Of a stretch of 64,000 bases of DNA, positions 1 to 9,261 are shown piece by piece. The notes under the pieces are model-generated. The model searched no databases and was not told where the DNA came from. It saw nothing but the letters and a program-made list of their open reading frames with translations. Every line of letters starts with the position of its first letter. Position 1 is the first letter of the stretch. The DNA is from Prochlorococcus sp. AG-409-G20 (lineage in GTDB: Bacteria; Cyanobacteriota; Cyanobacteriia; PCC-6307; Cyanobiaceae). The position numbers and the translations under genes are program-made. Location: NCBI GenBank assembly GCA_003215775.1, contig QCJW01000003.1, positions 1-64,000 on the forward strand. The letters run 5' to 3'.

Positions 1-1
1 C

Positions 2-166
2 ACATCAGAGTTCTCCTTACTCGCCTTGGTACTCATTAGATGGTTTTTTGCAGGCAATCACTTAGCCGAAACTGTACCCTTGGCAAAGGCAAGGCATCGC
101 AGGAAGCAAATTGAAGAGCAAGGAGCAGTCGTCTATTGGAGCGAAAGACTGCTACCTTCCAATTAA
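2..166 (+). CDS. 3' end of an unrecognised membrane-associated protein
   Basis: An open frame runs from the window edge to a TAA at 164-166, giving the last 54 codons of a gene that begins upstream. The visible part starts with a hydrophobic stretch of about 16 residues that could be a membrane segment. A basic tail rich in Arg, Lys and Gln follows and ends in LLPSN. The next gene on the same strand starts 15 bases downstream, so the two may be cotranscribed. I do not recognise the family from this fragment. Confidence 0.55.
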   Translation, partial: TSEFSLLALVLIRWFFAGNHLAETVPLAKARHRRKQIEEQGAVVYWSERLLPSN

Positions 167-181
167 AACAACATCTTTAGG

Positions 182-538
182 GTGCAAAACTCAACTCCAG
201 AGAAAGCCTCATCTGTCATTCTCTATTTAGCCCTTCTTATTGCATTCTCTATGGGATTAGGAAGTTGTCAAAAGAATGAAAAATTGACACCTAAACACAG
301 CATATCTAGTCAAGATAGAATTAATGCTTTAGAGACAAAACTCGAAAGGCTCGAGCAAAAACTACAAACCATACTGAAAGAAGAAACTAAAACAGACTTC
401 AAAAACTCCTCTGGATCAATAAAGTCTATAACATTCAGAATTGGGACAGCAGATGATCGTTTGAGGATTTACTGGTCAAATGGTAACAATAGTGACCTGC
501 CATGCACGAAAGAACAATCTATTTGGGTGTGTGGATAG
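182..538 (+). CDS. small putative lipoprotein with coiled coil
   Basis: This encodes a 118-residue protein with a GTG start. Residues 11-25 form a hydrophobic signal segment ending in a lipobox-like LGSC (Cys29), so export and lipidation are inferred. Residues 45-67 have the heptad-like Leu/Glu/Lys pattern of a short coiled coil. The C-terminal part contains two cysteines (108 and 117) that could form a disulfide in the periplasm. There is no recognised domain. It lies 15 bases after the partial gene and converges on the aspartoacylase-like gene. The function is unknown, but the signal peptide makes a real gene likely. Confidence 0.6.
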   Translation: MQNSTPEKASSVILYLALLIAFSMGLGSCQKNEKLTPKHSISSQDRINALETKLERLEQKLQTILKEETKTDFKNSSGSIKSITFRIGTADDRLRIYWSNGNNSDLPCTKEQSIWVCG

Positions 539-554
539 AAAAAAAAGATTGATC

Positions 555-1475
555 CTAAATAGAAGAATTAATTAACTCAAAAATAGTATCTTTCCATATA
601 TGATTAAAAGGCCAGATTTCCTTTTTAGTGAGGCTTAATGCAATTTTTTTCTCAAGGTAGGCAGCCTCATTAATAAATACAGGTACAGGAGAGTCATTAT
701 ATTCATATCTATATATAAATCCATCTGGTCTTAAAAACAAAGGTGTATTTGCCGCGAGAGGCAACCAATCTTTACCTAGTAAATCTGGATGAATGCATGC
801 TTCTGGCAAGCCAAAAGAATTTCTTGGAATATCAATACTTTTTAAATGACGGTGAATAATTAATTTCTTTGGGAAATTTACCATTCTTTGTTGTATATAA
901 GATATCTGTTGGAAGATTACTTCTAAAACCAATCTTGTCTTAAAAACAATATTAAAATCTAGCAATGACTGGGCCACTGGGCCAATTTCTAGTACTAATC
1001 CGCATGGCCAAGATTCAACTAAAAAACCATGTTGAGAAGCATCTCCTTCATGTAAATAAATAGGCAAGCCAAGTTTAGCTTGAATCAAAGAAGCCAAAGC
1101 CAAATCAGCTGGTCTGCGTCCATAAATTACAAGGCTACTTCCCATGGATGATGTAGTGCTATGACAATCAATTACCAAATGATTTGGATTTGAACTATGA
1201 GGTCCTAAGTCACGCAGAAGATCTCTTGCGCGATGAATTTCAAAGTCATGCAGAAGCTCATTATTCAACAGGTCATTATGGAAACAACGGTTTAGGTCAC
1301 GATCGATATAACGCTTGTTTTGATTTCGAGCATTTGGATTACCTATAACTGTTGAAAAATTCACTCCATATGTATTTATTAAATTTAGATTTGCCTCCCA
1401 ATTCTCAATAAGCCATGGTGCATTTACCTCATTGCCATGTGTGCCCCCAACGACAAGAACCTGAAAAGCCGACAT
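555..1475 (-). CDS. aspartoacylase-like zinc hydrolase (AstE/AspA family)
   Basis: The product is a predicted zinc-dependent amidohydrolase of the succinylglutamate desuccinylase/aspartoacylase family, which releases an acyl group from an N-acylated amino acid. The GGTHGNE motif supplies His13 and Glu16, and DCHST supplies the third zinc ligand His105. The Glu of LVLEIG (about 163) matches the catalytic base. The substrate-binding stretch NARN...DRDLNR is also present. I chose the ATG at 1475 (306 residues), just before the first beta strand, over an upstream TTG at 1496. Similar genes in marine picocyanobacteria are annotated as probable aspartoacylase. The true substrate is uncertain. It is transcribed divergently from the GST gene. 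Confidence 0.85.
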   Translation of the reverse strand: MSAFQVLVVGGTHGNEVNAPWLIENWEANLNLINTYGVNFSTVIGNPNARNQNKRYIDRDLNRCFHNDLLNNELLHDFEIHRARDLLRDLGPHSSNPNHLVIDCHSTTSSMGSSLVIYGRRPADLALASLIQAKLGLPIYLHEGDASQHGFLVESWPCGLVLEIGPVAQSLLDFNIVFKTRLVLEVIFQQISYIQQRMVNFPKKLIIHRHLKSIDIPRNSFGLPEACIHPDLLGKDWLPLAANTPLFLRPDGFIYRYEYNDSPVPVFINEAAYLEKKIALSLTKKEIWPFNHIWKDTIFELINSSI

Positions 1476-1530
1476 CAAAAAATGCAAGAAACGCAAGCCT
1501 GTCCGAGAATAACTAGAAACAGCACAAAAA

Positions 1531-2523
1531 ATGGCAATACCACCAGTTGTAGTAAATGCCTCAAAAAATTTCTGGAATTGGGAGTGGAACCAATTAATGA
1601 ATGGGCTTGCACCTTCGGACAGTGAAGGGAATTACAGACGGCCCCCTAGTCAGCACAAAAAAGCAATTGCCCTAAGCAAAGATTTGCTCAGCCAACGCTC
1701 AATAGAACAACTACCCAGACTCATCATTGGCCGGAGCTGTCCATGGGCTCATCGGACCTGGCTTGTATATGAGATCAGAAAACTACACAAAAGCCTTGTA
1801 TTAGTTACGGCAAAAGTTGATCACAATGGAGGACGTTGGCGTCTTGACCCTCCACTACTGGGCTGCAACTCGCTTTTAGATCTATATCAAAAATGTGGAG
1901 AGCCTCCTAATCATCGAGCAACCGTTCCAGTAATCATTGATCCTGGAAGTTCAAAACTAAACAGACCTCTTCTATTAGGGAATGAGAGTACTCAACTTAT
2001 TGAAGTATTAAATGAATGGCCGTCAGATTCAAGCGAAATAAACCTTGAGCCAAAAGAACTTGGGCTAAGTATCAAGAAATGGGCAGAGCTCATAGGCCCA
2101 TTATTAAATGACGGTGTTTATAGATGTGGATTTGCAAGGAGTCAAATTGCATACGAAACAGCATGCAACAAAGTCTTTGAAACCCTTGCAACCATTGAAG
2201 AAGAACTTAGCAATAAAGGTCCTTGGTTATGCGGAGAAAAGCTTACACTTGCTGATATTCGTTTATTCCCAACGCTGATTCGCTGGGAAATGGTCTACAT
2301 GCCACTATTTGGCTGCAGCAAAGAACCTCTTTGGACATTTCCAAACATCTGGGAATGGCGGAAGAAACTTATGAATATCCCCAACATTTCAAAAACTTGT
2401 GATCCAAATGCCTGGAGAAAGGACTATTTTGGAGCTCTATTCCCACTAAATCCAAGTAACATTGTGCCCTTAGGGCCTAATCTAGAAAAGATAGTTAATG
2501 CAAATGTTCCAAAGTGGATATGA
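1531..2523 (+). CDS. glutathionyl-hydroquinone reductase-type glutathione S-transferase (Xi class)
   Basis: A 330-residue GST-like enzyme. The N-terminal thioredoxin-fold half carries CPWAHRT (catalytic Cys70), the hallmark of the Xi/Omega-like family that reduces glutathionyl-hydroquinones. NEST at 151-154 is the usual glutathione gamma-glutamyl contact. The C-terminal half contains the helical GST domain with the typical LTLADIRLFPTLIRW segment. Its role is probably glutathione-dependent reduction of quinone conjugates, in line with the grxC and gshB genes farther along. The gene overlaps the next one by 10 bases, suggesting cotranscription. Confidence 0.85.
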   Translation: MAIPPVVVNASKNFWNWEWNQLMNGLAPSDSEGNYRRPPSQHKKAIALSKDLLSQRSIEQLPRLIIGRSCPWAHRTWLVYEIRKLHKSLVLVTAKVDHNGGRWRLDPPLLGCNSLLDLYQKCGEPPNHRATVPVIIDPGSSKLNRPLLLGNESTQLIEVLNEWPSDSSEINLEPKELGLSIKKWAELIGPLLNDGVYRCGFARSQIAYETACNKVFETLATIEEELSNKGPWLCGEKLTLADIRLFPTLIRWEMVYMPLFGCSKEPLWTFPNIWEWRKKLMNIPNISKTCDPNAWRKDYFGALFPLNPSNIVPLGPNLEKIVNANVPKWI

Positions 2524-3194
2524 GTGAAGTTTCTCAAAACATCATTGCCGGCAGCAGTACCGAGCAAAGTCCTTTAATACAAGGAATGTATGGTTCATAT
2601 GTAATTACCAAATCAGACAAATTAGAAGTTCAGAAATATAGATTCTCAATCCTAATTTGTGGAATTTCTTACTGTTTAGGGCTCATCCATTGGATCACAT
2701 TGGGTCCATCACTGGCATGGATTTGGCTAATACCACTAGCAATTTCTCTAGGACTAGCTCTAAAATGGATTCATATTTATTTAAAGCCACTTCATCAAAC
2801 TCTTCAACTTTTGTGGGCGATAGGATGCCTTGGGTTTGCTATAATGGCATTAAATATGGGTCCTGCAAGAATTCTATCAAGCCTTAATAATGAACCAAAA
2901 TGGATTTTACTCATTGGACCATTATTTGCATCAATGGCAGGAGTTGGATTTAAAGAATTTTTTTGTTTTAGAAGACCAGAAGCAATAGGCTTGACACTAA
3001 TATTACCAATAGCTTTGCTTGGACATCTAACACAATTTATTGACAGTTTATTAGTATTAATATTACTTACTTCCTCATCAATATTACTTATTTTATTAGC
3101 ACTCAGAAAGCTGGGGATGAATCCAGCAGATGATGTTGGCGACAAAAGTTTTTTTGAATATCTTGCAAAACAAAATGAAACTACACTTCAGTGA
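2514..3194 (+). CDS. DUF2301 integral membrane protein
   Basis: The product is a 226-residue, very hydrophobic protein with about six predicted membrane segments (roughly 43-63, 66-86, 99-113, 129-145, 157-176 and 178-197). The stretch with MAGVGFKEFFCFRRPE between segments matches my memory of the cyanobacterial/plastid DUF2301 family. That family has no assigned biochemical function. It overlaps the upstream GST gene by 10 bases and the downstream ABC-F gene by 4 bases (GTGA), so translational coupling is likely. Family assignment is moderately secure; function is unknown. Confidence 0.75.
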   Translation: MDMSEVSQNIIAGSSTEQSPLIQGMYGSYVITKSDKLEVQKYRFSILICGISYCLGLIHWITLGPSLAWIWLIPLAISLGLALKWIHIYLKPLHQTLQLLWAIGCLGFAIMALNMGPARILSSLNNEPKWILLIGPLFASMAGVGFKEFFCFRRPEAIGLTLILPIALLGHLTQFIDSLLVLILLTSSSILLILLALRKLGMNPADDVGDKSFFEYLAKQNETTLQ

Positions 3195-5149
3195 AGTTAA
3201 TAAGTCTCATTGATGCTTCAAAAGACTATGGAGTGAAAACACTCTTTACAAACTTAAATCTTCATATCACAGCCAAAGAAAGACTTGGCCTAATTGGATC
3301 CAATGGTTCTGGAAAGTCAACTCTATTAAAGATTCTCGCAGGAGAAGAGACAATACAAATAGGTAAAAGGGATTGCTCGAATCGTATTAAAGTCACACTT
3401 GTAGGACAAGATAGTCTTATCAAAAGTGATGGAACAATTCTTGATGAAGTGCTTGTAGGCTGTGGAGAGAAGAGAGATCTATTACTACATTTCCATAGAA
3501 TTAGTCAGGCAATAGCGACACATCCAGAAGAAAAAAATCTCCTCTCAGAGTTAACTCAAGTTAGTCACAAGATGGATGACATAAATGCATGGTCTCTAGA
3601 ACAGCAATGTCAAGAGATTCTTGATCATCTTGGAATTAAAAATATACATAGGCCTATCAAAGAGCTTTCTGGGGGTTTTCGAAAAAGAGTTGCTTTGGCC
3701 TCTGCTTTAGTAGCGGAACCTGACGTTCTACTTCTAGATGAACCAACCAATCACCTTGATGCAAATGCAGTCGAATGGCTCCAAAACTGGCTAGATCAAT
3801 ACTCTGGTGCAGTAATACTCGTAACTCATGACCGGTACGTACTTGATAGAGTTACAAAAAAGATTATTGAGATTAACAATGGAGAAGTAAAAACTTATAA
3901 AGGAAATTATAGTCAATTTCTAAAACAGAAGTCAGACCATGAGAATGCAAAAGAATCTTCTCTAAAAAAGTTCAAAGGAATCCTAAGGAGAGAATTAGAG
4001 TGGTTGCGGCAAGGTCCAAAAGCGAGGAGTACAAAACAAAAAGCACGATTACAGAGGATCAAGCAAATGCAATTAGCTATACCAAAATCTAGAGAGAACT
4101 CTTTGCAAATCAAAATCAAATCAAGAAGAATAGGTAAACTAGTAATTGAAACTAAAGATTTAGAAATTAGATCCACTAACAAAACTAATAGTGAAGCACT
4201 AATTAAAAACTTTACTTATTCTTTCTGCAAAGAGGACCGAGTTGGAATCATTGGAAGTAATGGAAGTGGGAAATCTACACTTCTGGATGTGATTGCTGGA
4301 AAAAAAAAACAAACCAATGGTTTAATTCAGATTGGGGATACCATCACACTTGGCTATCTAGACCAACATACGGACGACCTAAGCAACGCCAAGGGAGTTA
4401 ATCGAAAGGTTATTGATTTTGTAGAAGAAGCAGCCTCAATAATCAATTTAGACAAAGAGCAAATAACATCTTCTCAACTACTAGAAAGATTTCTTTTTAC
4501 GCCTGCCCAACAACATTCTCCAATCAGCAAGCTATCAGGAGGAGAGAAAAGAAGACTTTCATTATGCAAAATACTTATCTCAGCACCAAATGTTCTTCTT
4601 CTAGATGAACCGACAAATGATCTAGATATTCATACTTTAAGCGTATTAGAAGATTTCCTGGATGACTTCGAAGGTTGCGTAATTGTAGTTTCACATGATC
4701 GTTATTTTCTAGATAGAACTGTAGATAGAATTTTTCATCTTGATAATGGGATTCTACAAAGATACGAGGGTAACTATAGTAACTTTCTAGACCAGAAGAG
4801 AATCAAAGCTACACAAAACAAGACACAAGTGAATAGTAAAGATAATAAAATAACAAAGACAAATGTAAAATCAAATAATTCATCAGAATCATATTTAAGC
4901 AATTCCATCTCAATAAGCAACAAAAACTCTAATCACAAGAAAAGAAGACTTACCTACAAGGAGACTAAAGAGCTTCAACTCCTAGAAAAAGTACTACCCG
5001 AATTAGAAGAACAAAAGAAAGAACTTGAAGAGTCCTTACAAAGATCTCAAGGAGATCTAACTTTAATGAGCAGCAAGCTTGCAGTTATAGTTGAAAAGAT
5101 TCAAGTCTCAGAAGAAAGGTGGCTAGAACTCAGCGATATCTCTCCTTGA
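3191..5149 (+). CDS. ABC-F family ATPase (Uup/EttA type)
   Basis: This is a 652-residue soluble protein with two ABC ATPase domains and no membrane part, the layout of ABC-F ribosome-associated ATPases. Domain 1 has Walker A GSNGSGKST (36-44), signature LSGG and Walker B LLLDEPTNHLD. Domain 2 repeats these near residues 354 and 469 (DEPTNDLD). The basic inter-domain linker, where ABC-F proteins contact tRNA and the ribosome, spans about 240-310. A Ser/Asn/Lys-rich tail leads into a C-terminal coiled coil (about 592-645), as in Uup. The start is a GTG overlapping the previous stop. Placement within the ABC-F subfamilies is tentative. Confidence 0.88.
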   Translation: MKLISLIDASKDYGVKTLFTNLNLHITAKERLGLIGSNGSGKSTLLKILAGEETIQIGKRDCSNRIKVTLVGQDSLIKSDGTILDEVLVGCGEKRDLLLHFHRISQAIATHPEEKNLLSELTQVSHKMDDINAWSLEQQCQEILDHLGIKNIHRPIKELSGGFRKRVALASALVAEPDVLLLDEPTNHLDANAVEWLQNWLDQYSGAVILVTHDRYVLDRVTKKIIEINNGEVKTYKGNYSQFLKQKSDHENAKESSLKKFKGILRRELEWLRQGPKARSTKQKARLQRIKQMQLAIPKSRENSLQIKIKSRRIGKLVIETKDLEIRSTNKTNSEALIKNFTYSFCKEDRVGIIGSNGSGKSTLLDVIAGKKKQTNGLIQIGDTITLGYLDQHTDDLSNAKGVNRKVIDFVEEAASIINLDKEQITSSQLLERFLFTPAQQHSPISKLSGGEKRRLSLCKILISAPNVLLLDEPTNDLDIHTLSVLEDFLDDFEGCVIVVSHDRYFLDRTVDRIFHLDNGILQRYEGNYSNFLDQKRIKATQNKTQVNSKDNKITKTNVKSNNSSESYLSNSISISNKNSNHKKRRLTYKETKELQLLEKVLPELEEQKKELEESLQRSQGDLTLMSSKLAVIVEKIQVSEERWLELSDISP

Positions 5150-5441
5150 AAGAAATCATGATGCCAAAAGGAAATTTCACAACTCAATATCTTTCATAAA
5201 AATAGATCCTCTCATTTAAAATCTCAATCCAGAAATCCCAAAACACATCTTAGGTTTATTGAGATAGGCTTTGCTGCTTTGAAGGGCGAAAGATTCCTGA
5301 TGGATACAAATTGTAGTCTGTGATACAAAATTTAAGCAAAGGTGTTGTAACGCAAACCAAGTGTCCTTAACACCCATGGCACAACTGTTCAAGGGTCTTA
5401 ATGTAGGCAAGTGAGCATTCCCAAGAAAGCTTTAAGTATCC
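5150..5441. other. 292-bp intergenic region upstream of CP12
   Basis: No convincing gene is visible. Sequence at 5341-5374 can form a weak stem (GGTGTT with AACACC, 22-base loop). The 5301-5340 part is AT-rich and could hold the CP12 promoter, but I cannot identify a clear -35/-10 pair. No good Shine-Dalgarno precedes the CP12 ATG. A small regulatory RNA is possible but unsupported. Confidence 0.4.
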
Positions 5442-5660
5442 ATGAACACCATCGACGAACACATTCAAAAGGATCAATCAGAGATCCAAACCGCTCAAGA
5501 AGTTGGAGACTCTGCAAAGGTTCGTCACCTTACAGAAGAACTTCATTCCCTTGAGGAATATAAAGAGCACCATCCTGATGACAAACATGATCCAAATGCA
5601 TTGGAATTGTTCTGTGACGCAAACCCAGACGAACCAGAATGCCTCGTATATGACGATTAG
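5442..5660 (+). CDS. cp12: CP12 Calvin-cycle regulatory protein
   Basis: CP12 is a small, largely disordered protein that links glyceraldehyde-3-phosphate dehydrogenase and phosphoribulokinase into an inactive complex in the dark or under oxidation. This 72-residue protein ends with the diagnostic GAPDH-binding tail: LELFCDANP, then Cys67 and acidic VYDD. The C-terminal pair is Cys58 and Cys67. The N-terminal cysteine pair that binds PRK in plants is absent, since there are no other Cys residues. Residues 1-50 are acidic and helical. A single-pair form is what I recall for marine picocyanobacteria. The Calvin-cycle genes themselves are not adjacent. Confidence 0.93.
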   Translation: MNTIDEHIQKDQSEIQTAQEVGDSAKVRHLTEELHSLEEYKEHHPDDKHDPNALELFCDANPDEPECLVYDD

Positions 5661-5731
5661 TCTTCAGAAAATACTCTGAAAGATTTAAGTCTTATATTCC
5701 CTTGACAGAGATGAGAGTGGTAATAATAGAG

Positions 5732-5914
5732 TCAGTAATCCTGATTAAATTCAGCTGGACTACCTGTAAGAGAGCACACAATAGCCTCTTCATTTCTCAT
5801 TGCTCTGACTCTGGCAATGGGACGACCCATTCTTTTTAAAACTTCAATTTCTTGTTTTGTCTGACAACGTGCAATGACGTTACCTTCATAATCAAAGCAA
5901 GTAAAGAAAGTCAT
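5732..5914 (-). CDS. conserved 60-residue protein of unknown function
   Basis: A short ORF whose ATG at 5914 is preceded by a strong Shine-Dalgarno (GGAGGG about 10 bases upstream), which decides this start over longer in-frame extensions that would overlap obgE. The protein opens MTFFTCFDYEGNVIARC, contains the basic stretch KRMGRPIARVRAMR and has three cysteines. I recognise no family. It sits 64 bases downstream of obgE on the same strand. Gene status is well supported by the RBS; the function is unknown. Confidence 0.65.
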   Translation of the reverse strand: MTFFTCFDYEGNVIARCQTKQEIEVLKRMGRPIARVRAMRNEEAIVCSLTGSPAEFNQDY

Positions 5915-5978
5915 GATAAAAATGTTCTCCCTCCATTTATGGCTAATTACTAATATAAAAACAAGTAAGCATTTGGAC

Positions 5979-6977
5979 TTAAAGACATTGATAATCCAAT
6001 TCACCCCAAACCTTGTTTAAAAGAAGATCTAAGCCTTTTTTCATTGCTACTGAAATAAGGGTCAACTTCTTACCAGTTACTTCCTCAAGAGAATCAACCA
6101 AATCTTTTTGATGGTTCTCGCCCAATAACTCAACCTTATTTAACACCAATATTCTGGGGCGATCGATTAGTCCGTGGCCATAGGCTTTTAATTCCTTTTC
6201 GACAACACTGAAATCCTTTACTGGATCCTCTGAGCCACTATCTACTAAATGAATAAGTAATTTAGTGCGTTGGATATGACGAAGAAATTCATGTCCTAAA
6301 CCAATGCCTTCAGATGCGCCAGCTATTAAACCTGGAATATCCGCAAAGACTGTGCCATCTCCAGTTGGTCTGCGAACAACGCCTAAATTGGGAACCAATG
6401 TTGTAAACGGATAATCCGCCACTTTTGGTCTTGCAGATGAAAGGGCTCTTATTAAAGAACTTTTACCTGCATTAGGTAAACCAATAATTCCAACTTCTGC
6501 CAACAATTTGAGTTCTAACTGAATCAACCATTCCTCCCCTTCTTTTCCTTCAGTACATTTTTCAGGAGCACGATTTCGATTACTTAAATAATGAGCATTA
6601 CCAAGCCCACCTCTACCTCCAAAAGCAATGACAATACGTTCTCCATCCGAGGTTAAATCTCCAAGAATCATTCCTGTGTGAAGATGTCTTACCTCAGTAC
6701 CACATGGAACCCGTATCAGTGAATCCTTTCCAGAAGATCCTGTAGATCTATTCGGTCCTCCTCTTTTGCCATCTTCCGCAAGAAACAGTCTTTTGAACTT
6801 GAAGTCTAAAAGAGTTTGAAGATTAGTGTCTGCAACTAAAACTATGTTTCCTCCATTACCACCATCTCCTCCAGCAGGTCCTCCTGCAGGAACATATTTT
6901 TCTCTTCGAAAAGCAATTATGCCATCACCTCCACGACCTGCCCGAACAGCAATACGTGCCTGATCTATAAATTGCAT
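5979..6977 (-). CDS. obgE: Obg/CgtA GTPase
   Basis: The product is an essential ribosome-associated GTPase that acts in large-subunit assembly. It has 332 residues: a glycine-rich Obg fold (1-158; [29 protein letters not shown]), then a G domain with G1 GLPNAGKSS (about 164-172), G3 DIPGL (about 211) and G4 NKVE (about 279). It lacks the C-terminal OCT extension found in some bacteria. The ATG at 6977 begins the standard MQFIDQ start. In related genomes I recall obg lying next to mutS2; here two accessory-looking genes separate them. Confidence 0.97.
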   Translation of the reverse strand: MQFIDQARIAVRAGRGGDGIIAFRREKYVPAGGPAGGDGGNGGNIVLVADTNLQTLLDFKFKRLFLAEDGKRGGPNRSTGSSGKDSLIRVPCGTEVRHLHTGMILGDLTSDGERIVIAFGGRGGLGNAHYLSNRNRAPEKCTEGKEGEEWLIQLELKLLAEVGIIGLPNAGKSSLIRALSSARPKVADYPFTTLVPNLGVVRRPTGDGTVFADIPGLIAGASEGIGLGHEFLRHIQRTKLLIHLVDSGSEDPVKDFSVVEKELKAYGHGLIDRPRILVLNKVELLGENHQKDLVDSLEEVTGKKLTLISVAMKKGLDLLLNKVWGELDYQCL

Positions 6978-7227
6978 ATTCTTCTAGTGCTGACAATAGG
7001 TTTCAAAGCTTGAAAAGCATCATGGATAAATTAGAATTTACAACTAACAAGTCATTTTTACTAAAGGCTACTTAATGATTTGATGAGTTTAGGAGAAGAG
7101 GAGGGTTTGAACACAAGACAACAAGGATTTCTAATTACTCAATCACATAGATGTAAAATTACTTTCAACCTAAGCTTTTACCAACTGATCAATTCCAAGG
7201 TTCATGATTTATATTTAGCCTACAAAT

Positions 7228-7971
7228 CTAAATATAGACTTTTCTATCCCTCCAGAGCTGTCGGTAATCATTCCCTCCTGCGAAACCAAGATCAGCAAGA
7301 CTTGTATAATTGGAATTCATATAAGAACGATGCCAAGCAAATATTTCACCTGTTCTCATAACATAAGCTTTATTCTTCTGATCATGCTGTGGTGTTAACT
7401 GCATAAAATGCCCGTCATAATATTTATCAGATTTTCCAATTATCGAGACAGCCCTTCCAAGAACACCAGGTCCAGTTGGACTCATAGAATCGCTTCCATA
7501 ATAATGAGACTTGCAGTTCTCAACAATTAAGTCAATTGCTTTTCTAAGTACCACGTTGTTTGGTTTGGAGTAAATTAAGCCATTCATGCAATCATAAAAA
7601 CTCCTATAAGGTGCCATTAAATCGCCCAAATCCCAGAAAAAAATCATCTCGATTTGATTGGGAATCAGTGACACAACATTCTTCTTTGCAAGCTTAATGC
7701 CTAAATCTATATACCAACCCCCAAAATGGTATAGCAAGCAATAACGTGCTAAATCAGAGCGATAAGCAAATGGCAGCAGAGAGCAGTAAGCTTTATAGAC
7801 TTCTGGTTCAAATTCTGATTGCAAGACCTGCCTGATTTGACAATCACCCCACAGGGAATATTCATATTCGGGGAAATACTCAATAATCTCGTTTGTGACT
7901 TCCTGAATAAGTGGCGGCAGCAAAAGGCTATCGTCCTCATTTATTAAAATTTGGAATAACCTATTTTTCAT
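7228..7971 (-). CDS. DXD-type sugar transferase (Gly_transf_sug / OCH1-like)
   Basis: The product is a predicted glycosyltransferase for surface polysaccharide or glycolipid. The key block is at residues 69-92: Arg-Ser-Asp-x-x-Arg-Tyr-x-x-Leu followed by FGGWYIDLG, matching the sugar-nucleotide-binding core of the family. Members often have DxD in this place; here the second Asp is Gly (Asp89-Leu-Gly). A second conserved-looking block is TGPGVLGRA. I chose the ATG at 7971 (247 residues, AGGA upstream) over a TTG at 8034. The neighbours are a membrane protein and obgE. The acceptor and donor sugars cannot be told. Confidence 0.75.
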   Translation of the reverse strand: MKNRLFQILINEDDSLLLPPLIQEVTNEIIEYFPEYEYSLWGDCQIRQVLQSEFEPEVYKAYCSLLPFAYRSDLARYCLLYHFGGWYIDLGIKLAKKNVVSLIPNQIEMIFFWDLGDLMAPYRSFYDCMNGLIYSKPNNVVLRKAIDLIVENCKSHYYGSDSMSPTGPGVLGRAVSIIGKSDKYYDGHFMQLTPQHDQKNKAYVMRTGEIFAWHRSYMNSNYTSLADLGFAGGNDYRQLWRDRKVYI

Positions 7972-8276
7972 AACCGAATAGATCCTAAGTCTTTGTGATC
8001 TGACTTGATGAGATTTGTTTAAAACTCTATCCAATCATCTAGAGCAATGATGGCTAATATTAAGAATTAAATGAGAACTACCATTATGTAATTAACTTTT
8101 AAGCTTCTTAGCGAAAGAAAATAATCTATCCAAATCAATATCAAAATATCTATTTAAATTAAATGATGCAGGAATTAACAAGAAAAAGGTTTTCAATTCT
8201 TATCATAAAGAAGTCAAAACTGAATGATTTATAAGGAATAGATTAGATTAGGTAAATCATTGGACTGGGTCGTTAA

Positions 8277-9215
8277 ATGCCTGCAACATCAATTGAATCT
8301 GCATCAATCAATCAAACAGATTTATCTTATCAAAGGCGTCTATTCTTAGGCAAATTAATAGATCTAACTTTAGTTACTTTCGGAATCGCCCTAATCTGTA
8401 CAACTCTTGCCAGGATTTTCTTTAATATTTACAATTCGCCATTATCTACACCTCAAATTATTCAAGGTTTCATAGGGTTGACGCTCTTTTTTATTGGACA
8501 CTTTAAAAGATCCACTATGTACATGAAGGCATACACAATAAAAACCAATGTGATTGCCAAAAAGCTATTAGGAATTTTCCCCTTTGCGACTTTCTTACTA
8601 TTCATAATTTATAGAATTCAATTGAAAGAAATAAAAAGCTATCTTCGTCTTGTCGAAGAAGGTAGTCTAGTCGAATGGCTGAGCTTTCTGTTTCTTTTTT
8701 TATCAGCATTTATTTATTTCATTGCATCCAGAAAAGAGCTCAAAAAATTAGTCGGGAAATTTACTCTTGCAATAAGTAGTTTAACTTTTTTGCTGGCAAT
8801 GGAAGAAATCAGTTGGGGGCAAATGATCTTCAATTGGAAATCTCCTGAGTTTTTCAACCAATCCAATGCACAAGAAGAAACTAATATTCATAACCTTATC
8901 TTCTTGCATGGTTTACCTAATACATTCATCACAGCTTTATTCCTTTTCTCCTTGACACTTTTATGTTTATTAGGTTGGTATTTAAGAAGTAAACGTCAGG
9001 TCCAAAGACATACAATATCCGATTTTATTTTCCCTCATCTACATCTCATAGGATATTTTTCTACAGGAGCAATAATATATTTCTGTCTTTGCCTCGAATT
9101 GCTAGGTATAGATATTCCTGTCTTGATTTCTAGCGATCAGGAACTATTTGAATGCTTTTTTGCTCTGGGTGTTTTACTACATTCATGTCAGATATATATA
9201 AGCTGGGCGGATTAA
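8277..9215 (+). CDS. multi-pass membrane protein of unknown function
   Basis: A 312-residue protein with about seven predicted membrane segments (near 28-48, 60-78, 98-116, 130-152, 162-178, 212-232 and 252-272). The segment around residue 180 contains AMEEISWGQ, with charged and polar residues at a membrane edge. I have a vague memory of this motif in other uncharacterised bacterial membrane proteins. I cannot name a family. It converges on mutS2, with 46 bases between stops, and diverges from the glycosyltransferase, from which about 300 bases of AT-rich DNA separate it. It may belong to a small accessory insert concerned with the cell surface; that is inference. Confidence 0.65.
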   Translation: MPATSIESASINQTDLSYQRRLFLGKLIDLTLVTFGIALICTTLARIFFNIYNSPLSTPQIIQGFIGLTLFFIGHFKRSTMYMKAYTIKTNVIAKKLLGIFPFATFLLFIIYRIQLKEIKSYLRLVEEGSLVEWLSFLFLFLSAFIYFIASRKELKKLVGKFTLAISSLTFLLAMEEISWGQMIFNWKSPEFFNQSNAQEETNIHNLIFLHGLPNTFITALFLFSLTLLCLLGWYLRSKRQVQRHTISDFIFPHLHLIGYFSTGAIIYFCLCLELLGIDIPVLISSDQELFECFFALGVLLHSCQIYISWAD

Positions 9216-9261
9216 TTATCTAACCACTATCAGTATCTATTAAGCAAACCAGAATTGCTAC

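Noticed and set aside
5216..5410. 64-codon minus-strand frame upstream of CP12
   Set aside because: No RBS and no recognisable features; probably non-coding leader or promoter DNA of CP12.
7080..7361. 93-codon plus-strand frame between obgE and the glycosyltransferase
   Set aside because: It overlaps the end of a well-supported glycosyltransferase on the other strand, and its sequence has no domain or signal; most likely chance.
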